From positions 97,501 through 161,500 of the forward strand of contig NZ_CP133017.1 in the NCBI RefSeq assembly GCF_030866765.1: a stretch of 64,000 nt of DNA, written 5' to 3'. Under the pieces are notes generated by a model. The model searched no databases and was not told the origin of the DNA. It saw only the letters and a list, made by a program, of their open reading frames with translations. A program made the translations under genes and the position numbers. Within the stretch, counting starts at the first letter, position 1, and every line of letters starts with the position of its first letter. The stretch comes from Paenibacillus silvisoli. GTDB taxonomy: Bacteria; Bacillota; Bacilli; Paenibacillales; Paenibacillaceae. Shown one piece after another: positions 19,767-27,275 of the stretch.

Positions 19767-21071
19767 ATGGCGGAAGCGCAGCGCAAGCAGCAGGAGAAGG
19801 ATCGTGGACTGCTTTATAGGGAGATGGCTGACCGGCTGGTGCCGTATTATCAGCCCATTCTCGCTTTGGATACAAGACGCATTATGGGCTACGAGGCGCT
19901 GGGGCGCATTCGGACGGAAGACGGGGTGCGCAGCGTCGGCCCGTTCTTTGCGGACAAAACGGTCTCGATGGCGGAGCAAATCCGCGTGGATCGGCTGCTG
20001 CGAGAGCAGGCGCTGGCGAGGTTCGCGTTGGCGGCTTCCGATTCGGAGCAGAGTAAGCTGTTCATTAACTTGAAGCCGTCGTGGATTTATCAGACCTTTG
20101 CCGCGACCGGCGAGCTGCCGACCTTGCGGCTTCTGGAGAAGTACGCGATCGATCCGCGGCGTATCGTCATCGAGATTACGGAGGAGTCGTTTCTGGGGCC
20201 GATGGAGCAGTTGCGCGCGGTGGTCGATTTGTACCGCGAGCGGGGGTGTCTGATTGCCATCGATGATGTCGGCAGCGGTTTTAGCAGCATGGACCGGATC
20301 GCGCAGATTGAGCCGCATATTCTGAAGATCGACATTCACATGCTGCAGCAGAGCGAGCGGCACAGCGGGTACTACGGCGTCATGCGCTCGTTCTCAACGC
20401 TTGCCGATCAGATCGGTGCCTCGCTGCTCGTAGAAGGTGTCGAGACGGAGCAGGACTTGGAGCGTGCGATCGAGATTGGTGCGCGGTATGTGCAGGGGTT
20501 TCTGTTTGCGCCCGCGTCGGCGTCGTTCCTGCCGCCGGATGCCTTCGGGGCGCTGCTGGAAGCGGGGCTGCATCGCCGCCGCTCGCGGCTGCTGCAGGTG
20601 GAGCGGCACTGGAGCGCGGAAGCGGAGCGGCTGCAGCATGTGGTTGAAGCGGTTTGGCGTCGGGCTTGTGGCGGGGACGGCGTGATTGATGAGGCGGCGG
20701 ATGAGTTTATCGAGCTGCTTCTGAGGGAGCTGGAGTTGGAGCTGGAATTGGCAGTAACGGTTGCGGTGGCGGTGGATTCGCGGTGTCATCGTCTGTACTT
20801 GTGCAGCAAGGACGGCATCCAGCTCAGCTCCAACTACAAGCGGGAAAGCGGGGGCACGTGGAGCAAGGAGCCGCAGTATCGTGGGCGTAACTGGAGCTGG
20901 CGGCCTTATTTTGTCCCGTTGTCCAATCAGTTCGCGGATCGGCCGCGGGCGGCGGTGTCGCAGACGTACACCGATCTGGATTCGTTTGACCGGATTCGGA
21001 CGATTTCCGTGCCGGTCGGGGATGGCTGCATCCTGTTCGTGGACGCCGCCGAGCTTGAAGGCGAACGTTAA
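19767..21071 (+). CDS. ykuI: EAL-domain protein, YkuI-like
   Basis: EAL domains bind or hydrolyse cyclic di-GMP. The 434-residue protein has EALGR at 43-47, EITEES, IDDVGSGFSSMDRI, LKIDIHML, VEGVETEQDL and QGFLFAPA, so most metal and substrate residues are present. A long linker helix and a C-terminal PAS-like domain follow (about 290-434, with CSKDGIQLSSNYKR), the architecture of Bacillus YkuI. YkuI binds c-di-GMP but is reported to have little or no activity. The start at ATG 19767 follows GGGAGA with 7-base spacing, whereas ATG 19743 lacks a ribosome site. Confidence 0.88.
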   Translation: MAEAQRKQQEKDRGLLYREMADRLVPYYQPILALDTRRIMGYEALGRIRTEDGVRSVGPFFADKTVSMAEQIRVDRLLREQALARFALAASDSEQSKLFINLKPSWIYQTFAATGELPTLRLLEKYAIDPRRIVIEITEESFLGPMEQLRAVVDLYRERGCLIAIDDVGSGFSSMDRIAQIEPHILKIDIHMLQQSERHSGYYGVMRSFSTLADQIGASLLVEGVETEQDLERAIEIGARYVQGFLFAPASASFLPPDAFGALLEAGLHRRRSRLLQVERHWSAEAERLQHVVEAVWRRACGGDGVIDEAADEFIELLLRELELELELAVTVAVAVDSRCHRLYLCSKDGIQLSSNYKRESGGTWSKEPQYRGRNWSWRPYFVPLSNQFADRPRAAVSQTYTDLDSFDRIRTISVPVGDGCILFVDAAELEGER

Positions 21072-21122
21072 AAAAGAGCCCGCCTCGCGCCTGGCAGCGC
21101 TGAGGTTGGGCTCTTGCTTTTT
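21070..21122. terminator. Bidirectional terminator between the YkuI-like gene and DUF378
   Basis: AAGAGCCC (21074-21081) pairs with GGGCTCTT (21108-21115), with further inner pairing. An A tract before and a T tract after allow use by both convergent genes. Confidence 0.8.
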
Positions 21123-21162
21123 GACATGGGGATGGTTGCGTTACGGTCCGGTCGCCTTGACG

Positions 21163-21366
21163 TTAATCGTCTGACGACACTTTGGAGAAGAAGGATAAGC
21201 TGTAGAGCGCAGCTAACCCGACGATAATGTACACGATCTTGGCGCCAACGGAATCTGACCCGTCAAAAACTTCTGACACGACATCATACTCAAATAGACC
21301 GATGACCAGCCAGTTCAAGCCGCCGAGGATCAGGACTAATAAGCTGACGACGTTCAAAACCTTCAT
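21163..21366 (-). CDS. DUF378 family membrane protein (67 aa)
   Basis: The protein has two membrane helices (about residues 5-25 and 43-60) and the family signature LVLILGGLNWLVIGLF. DUF378/YuzA-like proteins are small membrane proteins of unknown function. AAGGAGGC precedes the ATG at 21366. It is monocistronic. Confidence 0.9.
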   Translation of the reverse strand: MKVLNVVSLLVLILGGLNWLVIGLFEYDVVSEVFDGSDSVGAKIVYIIVGLAALYSLSFFSKVSSDD

Positions 21367-21447
21367 AGGACCCGCCTCCTTATGTGGTGGTTACTCGTGA
21401 CACTACTACGGATATGCGGGCGCCGGTCGTTTTAGCACGATAAAAAA

Positions 21448-21477
21448 GAAAGCGCAGTCCCCGGGGGGCTGCGCTTA
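21448..21477 (-). terminator. Terminator overlapping the end of the GNAT gene
   Basis: On the minus strand AAGCGCAG pairs with CTGCGCTT around a C/G-rich loop, followed by TTCTTTTTT. The stem overlaps the stop codon of the acetyltransferase. Confidence 0.8.
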
Positions 21478-22008
21478 GCTGCTCGTATGCGTGTAGCTCA
21501 TGCAGTGGACGGTGACATCGCCGGCGGCGGTTGGCTTCTCGTACGTGTCGGTGATGATGAATCCAGCTCGCTCGTACGTGCGGATGGCGCGCGTGTTCCA
21601 AACGTGAACCTCTAGGTCGATTTCATCGTCTGGAGCGCGTCGAATCGCTTCTTTGACGATCGCCTGCACGAGGGTAATGCCTAGTCCTTGCCCTTGTCCG
21701 CACAGATCCGGCCGCAAGCCGAGCCCAATTCGCGTCACGCCGAGAATCGGGAAAAACTGTGCGAAGCCGATTAAGGCGCCATTGTCGTCCGTGACCGCAG
21801 CATATTGCTGCTGGCGGATGTAGGCGTCGCCGAACTCGATGCCGAGCTGCTGCATGACCTTCCATGTCGACCAGTTGTAGAAGTCGAAGGGCGGTTCATA
21901 GCGCCAGGCGCTGAGCTCCTCGGCGAGCGCGTCGGAGAGCGGTACGACGTTGAGGGTGTATTTTGCCGCAGATGCGGGTTGACTGCTAGTACTAGTGCTG
22001 GTGCTCAT
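21475..22008 (-). CDS. GNAT family N-acetyltransferase
   Basis: The 177-residue protein has the GNAT core. Motif A, with its acetyl-CoA pyrophosphate loop, lies around LRPDLCGQGQGLGITLV, and motif B (VHVWNTRAIRTYERAGF) is typical of RimI-like acetyltransferases. The substrate is unknown. A Ser/Thr-rich N-terminal stretch (MSTSTSTSSQ) precedes the fold. The start codon at 22008 was preferred because AAGGAG lies 12 bases upstream; a longer start at 22029 has no good site. Confidence 0.87.
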   Translation of the reverse strand: MSTSTSTSSQPASAAKYTLNVVPLSDALAEELSAWRYEPPFDFYNWSTWKVMQQLGIEFGDAYIRQQQYAAVTDDNGALIGFAQFFPILGVTRIGLGLRPDLCGQGQGLGITLVQAIVKEAIRRAPDDEIDLEVHVWNTRAIRTYERAGFIITDTYEKPTAAGDVTVHCMSYTHTSS

Positions 22009-22146
22009 CGCGATGAAGGCTCCTTGCATGGAGAGTAAGTGCCTCTATCGTAACAGAATCGGCGGGACGGTGGAAGACGGGCCGGAATGATGTATAATTT
22101 GGGTTAATGAGATTGAAATGATGAGGTCGAAAGGCGGCTGAGGAGA

Positions 22147-23001
22147 ATGAAAAATATCGTATCGTTAAAATGGGTGCTCGCCCGTATGTATGAATCGGAC
22201 GTGGTCATCGTCGACTGCCGGTTCGCGTTAGGCAAGCCGGAATCCGGCCGCGAGGCGTATACGGAGTCGCATATTCCGGGCGCGGTGTATTTGGACTTGG
22301 AGCAGGACCTGTCCGCTCCGATTGAGGAGCATGGCGGACGCCATCCGCTGCCGGACATCGCGGCGCTGACGTCGACGCTTAGCCGTGCGGGGATTGGCAA
22401 TGAATCGCGGGTTATCGCGTACGACGATCAGGGCGGAGCAATGGCTTCGCGGCTGTGGTGGCTGCTGAAATATCTGGGCCACGAGCAGGTGTTTGTGATG
22501 GACGAGGGGTTCACCGCTTGGAGGGCTGCCGGATTCCCGGTGACGGCAGACCAGAAGGTGCTGATCCCGAGCCAGTTCCTCGCGACAGTGCAGCATAACA
22601 TGCTGGTCGAGGTGGAGGAAGTACAAGAGAAGCTGGGACAGGCCGACGTGACGCTGATCGATTCGCGTGAAGGCGCACGCTATCGCGGCGAGGTGGAGCC
22701 GATCGACCGTGTAGCCGGGCATATCCCTGGCGCGATCAACCGCTTCTGGGCGGAAGGCCGCGACGCGGATGGTAAGTGGAAGAGCGCGGAGGCGCAGGAA
22801 GAGCGGTTCGCCGGGCTGCCGAAGGACGGTGAGCTGGTCGTGTATTGCGGCTCGGGCGTGACGGCTTGCCCGAACGTGCTGGCTTTGCAGGAAGCGGGCT
22901 TTACGAATGTGAAGCTGTATGCGGGGAGCTGGAGTGATTGGATTACGTATAGCAAGAATCCGATTGCGACTGGTGATGAGGAAGCGCCGAAAGGCGAATA
23001 G
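22147..23001 (+). CDS. Sulfurtransferase with two rhodanese domains
   Basis: The 284-residue protein has tandem rhodanese domains. The first is inactive-like, and the second carries the catalytic loop CGSGVTACP. This is the architecture of thiosulfate or 3-mercaptopyruvate sulfurtransferases, which move sulfane sulfur to cyanide or other acceptors. SHIPGA and AGHIPGAINR mark the two domains. GAGGAGA precedes the ATG. The gene stands alone and ends at a repeated-type terminator. Confidence 0.92.
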   Translation: MKNIVSLKWVLARMYESDVVIVDCRFALGKPESGREAYTESHIPGAVYLDLEQDLSAPIEEHGGRHPLPDIAALTSTLSRAGIGNESRVIAYDDQGGAMASRLWWLLKYLGHEQVFVMDEGFTAWRAAGFPVTADQKVLIPSQFLATVQHNMLVEVEEVQEKLGQADVTLIDSREGARYRGEVEPIDRVAGHIPGAINRFWAEGRDADGKWKSAEAQEERFAGLPKDGELVVYCGSGVTACPNVLALQEAGFTNVKLYAGSWSDWITYSKNPIATGDEEAPKGE

Positions 23002-23020
23002 CAGGATGTAAGGTCTCAGT

Positions 23021-23059
23021 ACAGAGCACGGCGTGAGGGATGCCGCTGCTCTGTTTTTT
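23021..23059 (+). terminator. Terminator, copy 1 of a repeated ACAGAGC hairpin family
   Basis: ACAGAGCACGGC...GCTGCTCTGT followed by TTTTTT. Related hairpins occur at 25446, 29031 and 49945. Confidence 0.85.
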
Positions 23060-23113
23060 ATGGGTAAGTTGATGCTTCTCGGAGCTTCAGTTATCAGGAA
23101 CACAACCGCTAGC

Positions 23114-23824
23114 TTATTCTTCGCCGCCAATAATCTCGTCATACTGTTTCAAGATTTTATTCCAATCCGGGCTTTCAGTGTTGTACATGTTAAATAACTT
23201 TTGAAGTTTATCGTTAATGCGTTGGTTCACTACATGATCTCGTTGTAAATGAATATCCAAAGCAACCAATAATATTTTTGCTAGATCTAAATCTCCTACA
23301 TTTATCGAACTTACATCTGCTGGAAAGAATCTTTCCAACATATTGAACGCTGAATTGCTATCCTCTTTTGAATACAATAGATCGTAGAGTATCTCGAAAT
23401 TTATCGCATACTCCTCGCTCTCAATGGTTCTATAAAAAGCAGGATCGGCATTCGGTGTTCCAATATAGAACGTATTCCCGCCTACATCTGTCATTATAAA
23501 TCTTCGATCCTCTGCTAAATGTTTCAATTTAGATATTCGCGGTATGCCGGAACGAGGTATCTTCCCGGTGTGTCGTTTCAATCCAGCGGTGAACCCTTCA
23601 TATACCCGGTTTACATCGTCAACTTCGACATAGCACATCTGGGGATTTTCACTAGGCAATATTCGTTTGGTTCCATAAAAGTGCAGCTCGAGCGATTCGT
23701 AACTAACCACTGCATATGGATGGGGCCGAGTGTAAATTTGAACGGTTTTGAAACCCAAGCCCTCATAAAAAGATACCTGTTCCTTGATGGATGGACACGG
23801 TAAAATCGGTTTGGCTTTAAACAT
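23114..23824 (-). CDS. VOC (glyoxalase/bleomycin-resistance fold) protein with a C-terminal extension
   Basis: Residues 1-120 form a VOC domain (PILPCPSIKEQVSFYEGLGFKTV..., ESLELHFYGT, CYVEVDDVNRVYEGF). The C-terminal 110 residues are helical and acidic and match no family I know. VOC proteins can be metal enzymes or sequester drugs, and which applies here cannot be told. The gene is more AT-rich than its surroundings and divergent from a MerR-type regulator, suggesting a regulated, perhaps acquired, detoxification pair. Confidence 0.78.
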   Translation of the reverse strand: MFKAKPILPCPSIKEQVSFYEGLGFKTVQIYTRPHPYAVVSYESLELHFYGTKRILPSENPQMCYVEVDDVNRVYEGFTAGLKRHTGKIPRSGIPRISKLKHLAEDRRFIMTDVGGNTFYIGTPNADPAFYRTIESEEYAINFEILYDLLYSKEDSNSAFNMLERFFPADVSSINVGDLDLAKILLVALDIHLQRDHVVNQRINDKLQKLFNMYNTESPDWNKILKQYDEIIGGEE

Positions 23825-23932
23825 TACTGGACACCTCTTTTTCGTGAATTTAGCTTACACATCAAGCGTAACATATTAATGCAAATGATAAGGTTTGCTG
23901 AAACTTATGCTGTGTTAAAATGACTGAAAGGC

Positions 23933-23973
23933 ATAAACCCGTCATGTACTTTAATTATAAATTATAGGTTTAT
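23933..23973. promoter_or_regulatory. Inverted repeat in the divergent VOC/MerR promoter region
   Basis: ATAAACC (23933-23939) and GGTTTAT (23967-23973) form 7-base arms around 27 bases of AT-rich DNA, just before the MerR-type gene. It could be an operator for that regulator. Arms and spacing are not a textbook MerR operator. Confidence 0.35.
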
Positions 23974-23987
23974 ACAAGGAGGTTGAG

Positions 23988-24692
23988 ATGAAAGGGATTG
24001 AGATAGCAAAAAAATTAAATATAAGTACGAGCGCATTAAGGCATTATGAAGCCTGGGGACTTGTTCCTTATGTCGAGAGAGCGGCAAATGGTTATCGCAT
24101 TTATACAAAGGAACATGAGGCTTATTTCCAATGTATACGTGCGATGTATGCCGGTTTTGGAATGGATTTGATTCGAGAGGTGCTGCCGCGCATTATTCGT
24201 GGGGAAAAACTTGATGCCTTATGGCTAATTAACAAGGCACAAGTAAAGCTGCATGCAGAAAAAGAAACCGTACAAAGAACAGTCGACATGCTTGACTTGA
24301 AAGAGTTGAACGATCTGCCGAAGTACCGCAACAAAGAATCGTTTACGATTGGTGAGGTAGCTGAAGAAGCGAACGTATCTGCTTCCGCGATTCGGCATTG
24401 GGAGAAGGAAGGGCTAATTAAGCCTGAGCGTCAACAAGAGAGTGGATTCCGTATCTATAGCCCTTCAGATATTCGCAAAGTGCTTATCATCCGAACTGTT
24501 CAAAGAGTAGTGTATTCCTTGGATACAGTTCGTGAAGTACTATCGGAGCTTGATAAACATAATGTTGCGCAAGCCAAGGAAATTGCTCTTAAATCTCTTC
24601 AATACATTGATCATGCATTGGTTGAGCAAGTGCGAGGCATTGCCTGTTTGCAAAATCTTTTAAACATTGTGTCAACTAATGAAGGATTGTAA
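23988..24692 (+). CDS. Dual MerR-type transcriptional regulator
   Basis: Two winged-helix MerR DNA-binding domains sit in one 234-residue protein. The first is at about 1-70 (GIEIAKKLNISTSALRHYEAWGLV..NGYRIYT) and the second at about 112-180 (FTIGEVAEEANVSASAIRHWEKEGLI..GFRIYS), with helical linkers. Ordinary MerR proteins carry one and dimerise. A tandem pair could bind a palindrome as a monomer. No cysteine-rich metal site is seen. AAGGAGGTTGAG precedes the ATG. The divergent VOC gene, 163 bases away, is the likely target. Confidence 0.85.
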   Translation: MKGIEIAKKLNISTSALRHYEAWGLVPYVERAANGYRIYTKEHEAYFQCIRAMYAGFGMDLIREVLPRIIRGEKLDALWLINKAQVKLHAEKETVQRTVDMLDLKELNDLPKYRNKESFTIGEVAEEANVSASAIRHWEKEGLIKPERQQESGFRIYSPSDIRKVLIIRTVQRVVYSLDTVREVLSELDKHNVAQAKEIALKSLQYIDHALVEQVRGIACLQNLLNIVSTNEGL

Positions 24693-24789
24693 GTGCAATA
24701 CATTCTGGCTTGCTGGGTATTACCTTACCTCACTTGTTTTTTTGCGTTATGATTAGGCTAAAATGTTCATTTAGGCGGGAGGTGCGAAA

Positions 24790-25374
24790 ATGACGAAAAA
24801 AGCAGAGCCGTTGCAGATTCAGCTGTTCCCGGATGCGGAGGCGTTCGAGGAATGGCTGGCGGTAAATTACGAGATTTCTCCAGGGCTTAGGCTTCAGCAC
24901 GCGAAGAAGAATTCCGGCGTCCAGTCCGTTTCCTACTTGGAGGCGCTGGACGTCGCGCTTTGTTATGGCTGGATCGACAGCCAGAAGGAAGCGAACGACG
25001 AGAAGACGTGGTTGCAGCGCTTCACGCCACGCGGCAAGAAGAGTATCTGGTCGCAGGTGAACAAAGACAAGGTCGCTGCCCTAATCGAGAGCGGGAGGAT
25101 GAAGCCGCCCGGCTTGCAGGCGATCGAGACCGCGAAGCAGAACGGCCAATGGGACACCGCATACGCGCCGCAAAGCACGGCGGAAGCGCCAGAGGATTTC
25201 GCCGCCGAGCTCGAGCGGAATCCGCAAGCGAAAGCCGTATACGACGGACTTAACCGGCAAAACAAATACGCGATGCTGTTCCGCCTGCAAACGGCCAAAA
25301 AACCGGAAACGCGCGCGAACCGCATCAAGCAGTTCATCGAAATGCTCAATAAAGGCGAGAAGCTTTACCCTTAA
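24790..25374 (+). CDS. YdeI/OmpD-associated family protein
   Basis: The 194-residue protein contains the family core ALCYGWIDSQKEANDEKTWLQRFTPRGKKSIWSQVNKDKV followed by the ...PPGLQAIETAKQNGQW segment. The family was named for Salmonella YdeI (resistance to polymyxin), but in Gram-positives its role is unknown. GGGAGGTG precedes the ATG. It is monocistronic with a repeated-type terminator. Confidence 0.87.
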   Translation: MTKKAEPLQIQLFPDAEAFEEWLAVNYEISPGLRLQHAKKNSGVQSVSYLEALDVALCYGWIDSQKEANDEKTWLQRFTPRGKKSIWSQVNKDKVAALIESGRMKPPGLQAIETAKQNGQWDTAYAPQSTAEAPEDFAAELERNPQAKAVYDGLNRQNKYAMLFRLQTAKKPETRANRIKQFIEMLNKGEKLYP

Positions 25375-25445
25375 GGCATCCTATCGTGAGCAATCTCGTA
25401 ACCAAAGTATCACCGTAGCCATAAGCCAGTATGTAAGGTTAAAAT

Positions 25446-25486
25446 ACAGAGCACGGCGAGAGATGCCGGTGCTCTGTTTTTTTTTT
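25446..25486 (+). terminator. Terminator, copy 2 of the ACAGAGC hairpin family
   Basis: ACAGAGCACGGC...GCCGGTGCTCTGT followed by a long T tract, in the 294-base gap after the YdeI-like gene. Confidence 0.88.
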
Positions 25487-25578
25487 CGAATCTAAGTCAA
25501 CACGGAGTCAACAATCGGTTGTATCTTCTTTGCCGGGCTTAGAATATCCATAAATATCGTGCAGAGTTTTAAACAAAG

Positions 25579-25609
25579 CCCGAACATTTTTGTGGTACAA
25601 TGATTCGGG
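25579..25609 (+). promoter_or_regulatory. Extended -10 promoter inside an inverted repeat, upstream of the first ABC-F gene
   Basis: TGGTACAAT (25593-25601) is an extended -10 box flanked by CCCGAA (25579-25584) and TTCGGG (25604-25609). The arms could form an operator or a hairpin. The leader is about 60 bases. Confidence 0.4.
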
Positions 25610-25668
25610 TAAATCGAGAAATTTGAACGTTGTAGTTCAGGTGCATACATGAATGGAGATAGAGCAAA

Positions 25669-27225
25669 ATGAGTTTGTTGACAGTGGAGCAATTATCGCA
25701 TACGTTCGGCGACCGGGTCTTGTTTAAGAATGTGTCTTTCCGTTTGCTTGAGGGGGAACGCGTCGGGCTGGTTGGTGCGAATGGAACAGGGAAATCCACG
25801 CTTATGAATATATTGACCGGCAAACTGTTGAAGGACGAGGGCAAAGTGGAATGGACGCCACGCGTTCGTTACGGTTACTTGGACCAGCACACGAAGCTTG
25901 AAGCGGGTAAAACCATTCGCGACGTGTTGAAGGATGCGTTCCTGCCCTTGCTTGTATTAGAAGAAGAGCTGAATGAGATTGCCGCGCAAATGGGCGATGC
26001 GGACCCGGACACGCTCGATCAATTATTAGTGCGCATGGGAGAGATCCAAGAAGAGCTTGAAATCGGCGATTTCTATCTCATCGACGTGAAGGTCGAGGAA
26101 ATGGCCAATGGTCTGGGTCTTAATGTGATCGGGCTAGACCGGGAAGTCACGGCGCTTAGCGGCGGACAGCGGACGAAGGTACTGCTCGCCAAGCTGCTTC
26201 TTGAGAAGCCAGGCGTCCTATTGCTGGATGAGCCGACGAACTATTTGGATGAAGAGCATATTAACTGGTTGACGAATTATTTGAAGAATTATCCGCATGC
26301 ATTTGTTCTGATCTCTCATGAAACGGGATTTATGAATCAGGTCGTTAACGTGATCTATCATCTTGAATTCAGTAAGCTGAACCGATATTCGGCCAACTAC
26401 GAGAAGTTTCTGGAGATGTCTGAGCTGAACAAAGCGCAGCATATCGATGCTTACGAGAAGCAACAGGACTATATTAAGAAGCAAGAGGAATTCATTAATA
26501 AGAATAAGGCGCGCGCTTCCACCTCCGGACGTGCAAAGAGCCGCGAGAAGCAGCTCGACCGTATTGATCGCATCGACAAGCCGGAGGAAGCGGCAAAGCC
26601 CACCTTTAACTTTAAAGAGTCTCGTACAAGCGGCAAGACTGTATTCGAAGCAGAAGGAATGGTTATCGGCTATAGTAAGCCGCTCCTGCCTAAGATGGAT
26701 ATGGTGATTGAGCGCGGCGATAAAATCGCTATCGTTGGGTGCAACGGTGTCGGAAAATCCACGCTCTTAAAGTCCATTCTTGGCGTTATTCCTCCACTGG
26801 AAGGCAAGACATATCTGGGCGATTATTTATCGCCTGCTTACTTCGAGCAGGAGTCCAAAGCGCCGACGATGACTCCGCTTGAGGACGTGTGGGATGAATT
26901 CTCTTCGATGAACCAGCATGAGGTTCGGGCTGCGCTGGCCCGCTGCGGCTTGAAGAACGAGCATATTACACGTCCGCTTAATCAGCTCAGCGGCGGAGAG
27001 CAGGCGAAGGTTCGTCTTTGCAAGCTGATGATGCGAGAAAGCAACTGGATCCTGTTCGATGAGCCGACGAACCATCTGGACATCGTCGCCAAAGCCGAAT
27101 TGAAGCGTGCGCTGCAAGCCTATAAGGGCACCGTGGTGCTTGTCTCTCACGAGCCTGATTTCTATGAGGATTGGGTAACCAAAACGTGGGATGTGGAAGC
27201 TTGGGCTATGCAGAGTCAAAGGTAA
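25669..27225 (+). CDS. ABC-F family ATPase (ribosome-associated type)
   Basis: The 518-residue protein has two ATP-binding domains and no membrane segments. Walker A motifs are GANGTGKST and GCNGVGKST, the signatures are LSGGQ and LSGGE, and Walker B motifs LLLDEPTNYLD and ILFDEPTNHLD carry the catalytic Glu. The linker (FINKNKARASTSGRAKSREKQLDRI) is basic and helical, as in the P-site tRNA interaction motif of ABC-F proteins. These act on the ribosome, either as housekeeping factors or as antibiotic-protection proteins; sequence alone does not decide. A second ABC-F gene follows 50 bases downstream. Confidence 0.88.
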   Translation: MSLLTVEQLSHTFGDRVLFKNVSFRLLEGERVGLVGANGTGKSTLMNILTGKLLKDEGKVEWTPRVRYGYLDQHTKLEAGKTIRDVLKDAFLPLLVLEEELNEIAAQMGDADPDTLDQLLVRMGEIQEELEIGDFYLIDVKVEEMANGLGLNVIGLDREVTALSGGQRTKVLLAKLLLEKPGVLLLDEPTNYLDEEHINWLTNYLKNYPHAFVLISHETGFMNQVVNVIYHLEFSKLNRYSANYEKFLEMSELNKAQHIDAYEKQQDYIKKQEEFINKNKARASTSGRAKSREKQLDRIDRIDKPEEAAKPTFNFKESRTSGKTVFEAEGMVIGYSKPLLPKMDMVIERGDKIAIVGCNGVGKSTLLKSILGVIPPLEGKTYLGDYLSPAYFEQESKAPTMTPLEDVWDEFSSMNQHEVRAALARCGLKNEHITRPLNQLSGGEQAKVRLCKLMMRESNWILFDEPTNHLDIVAKAELKRALQAYKGTVVLVSHEPDFYEDWVTKTWDVEAWAMQSQR

Positions 27226-27275
27226 TGCGTAAGTCGGGCATAGATACTATTTTCGATATAAAGAAAGGTCATACG

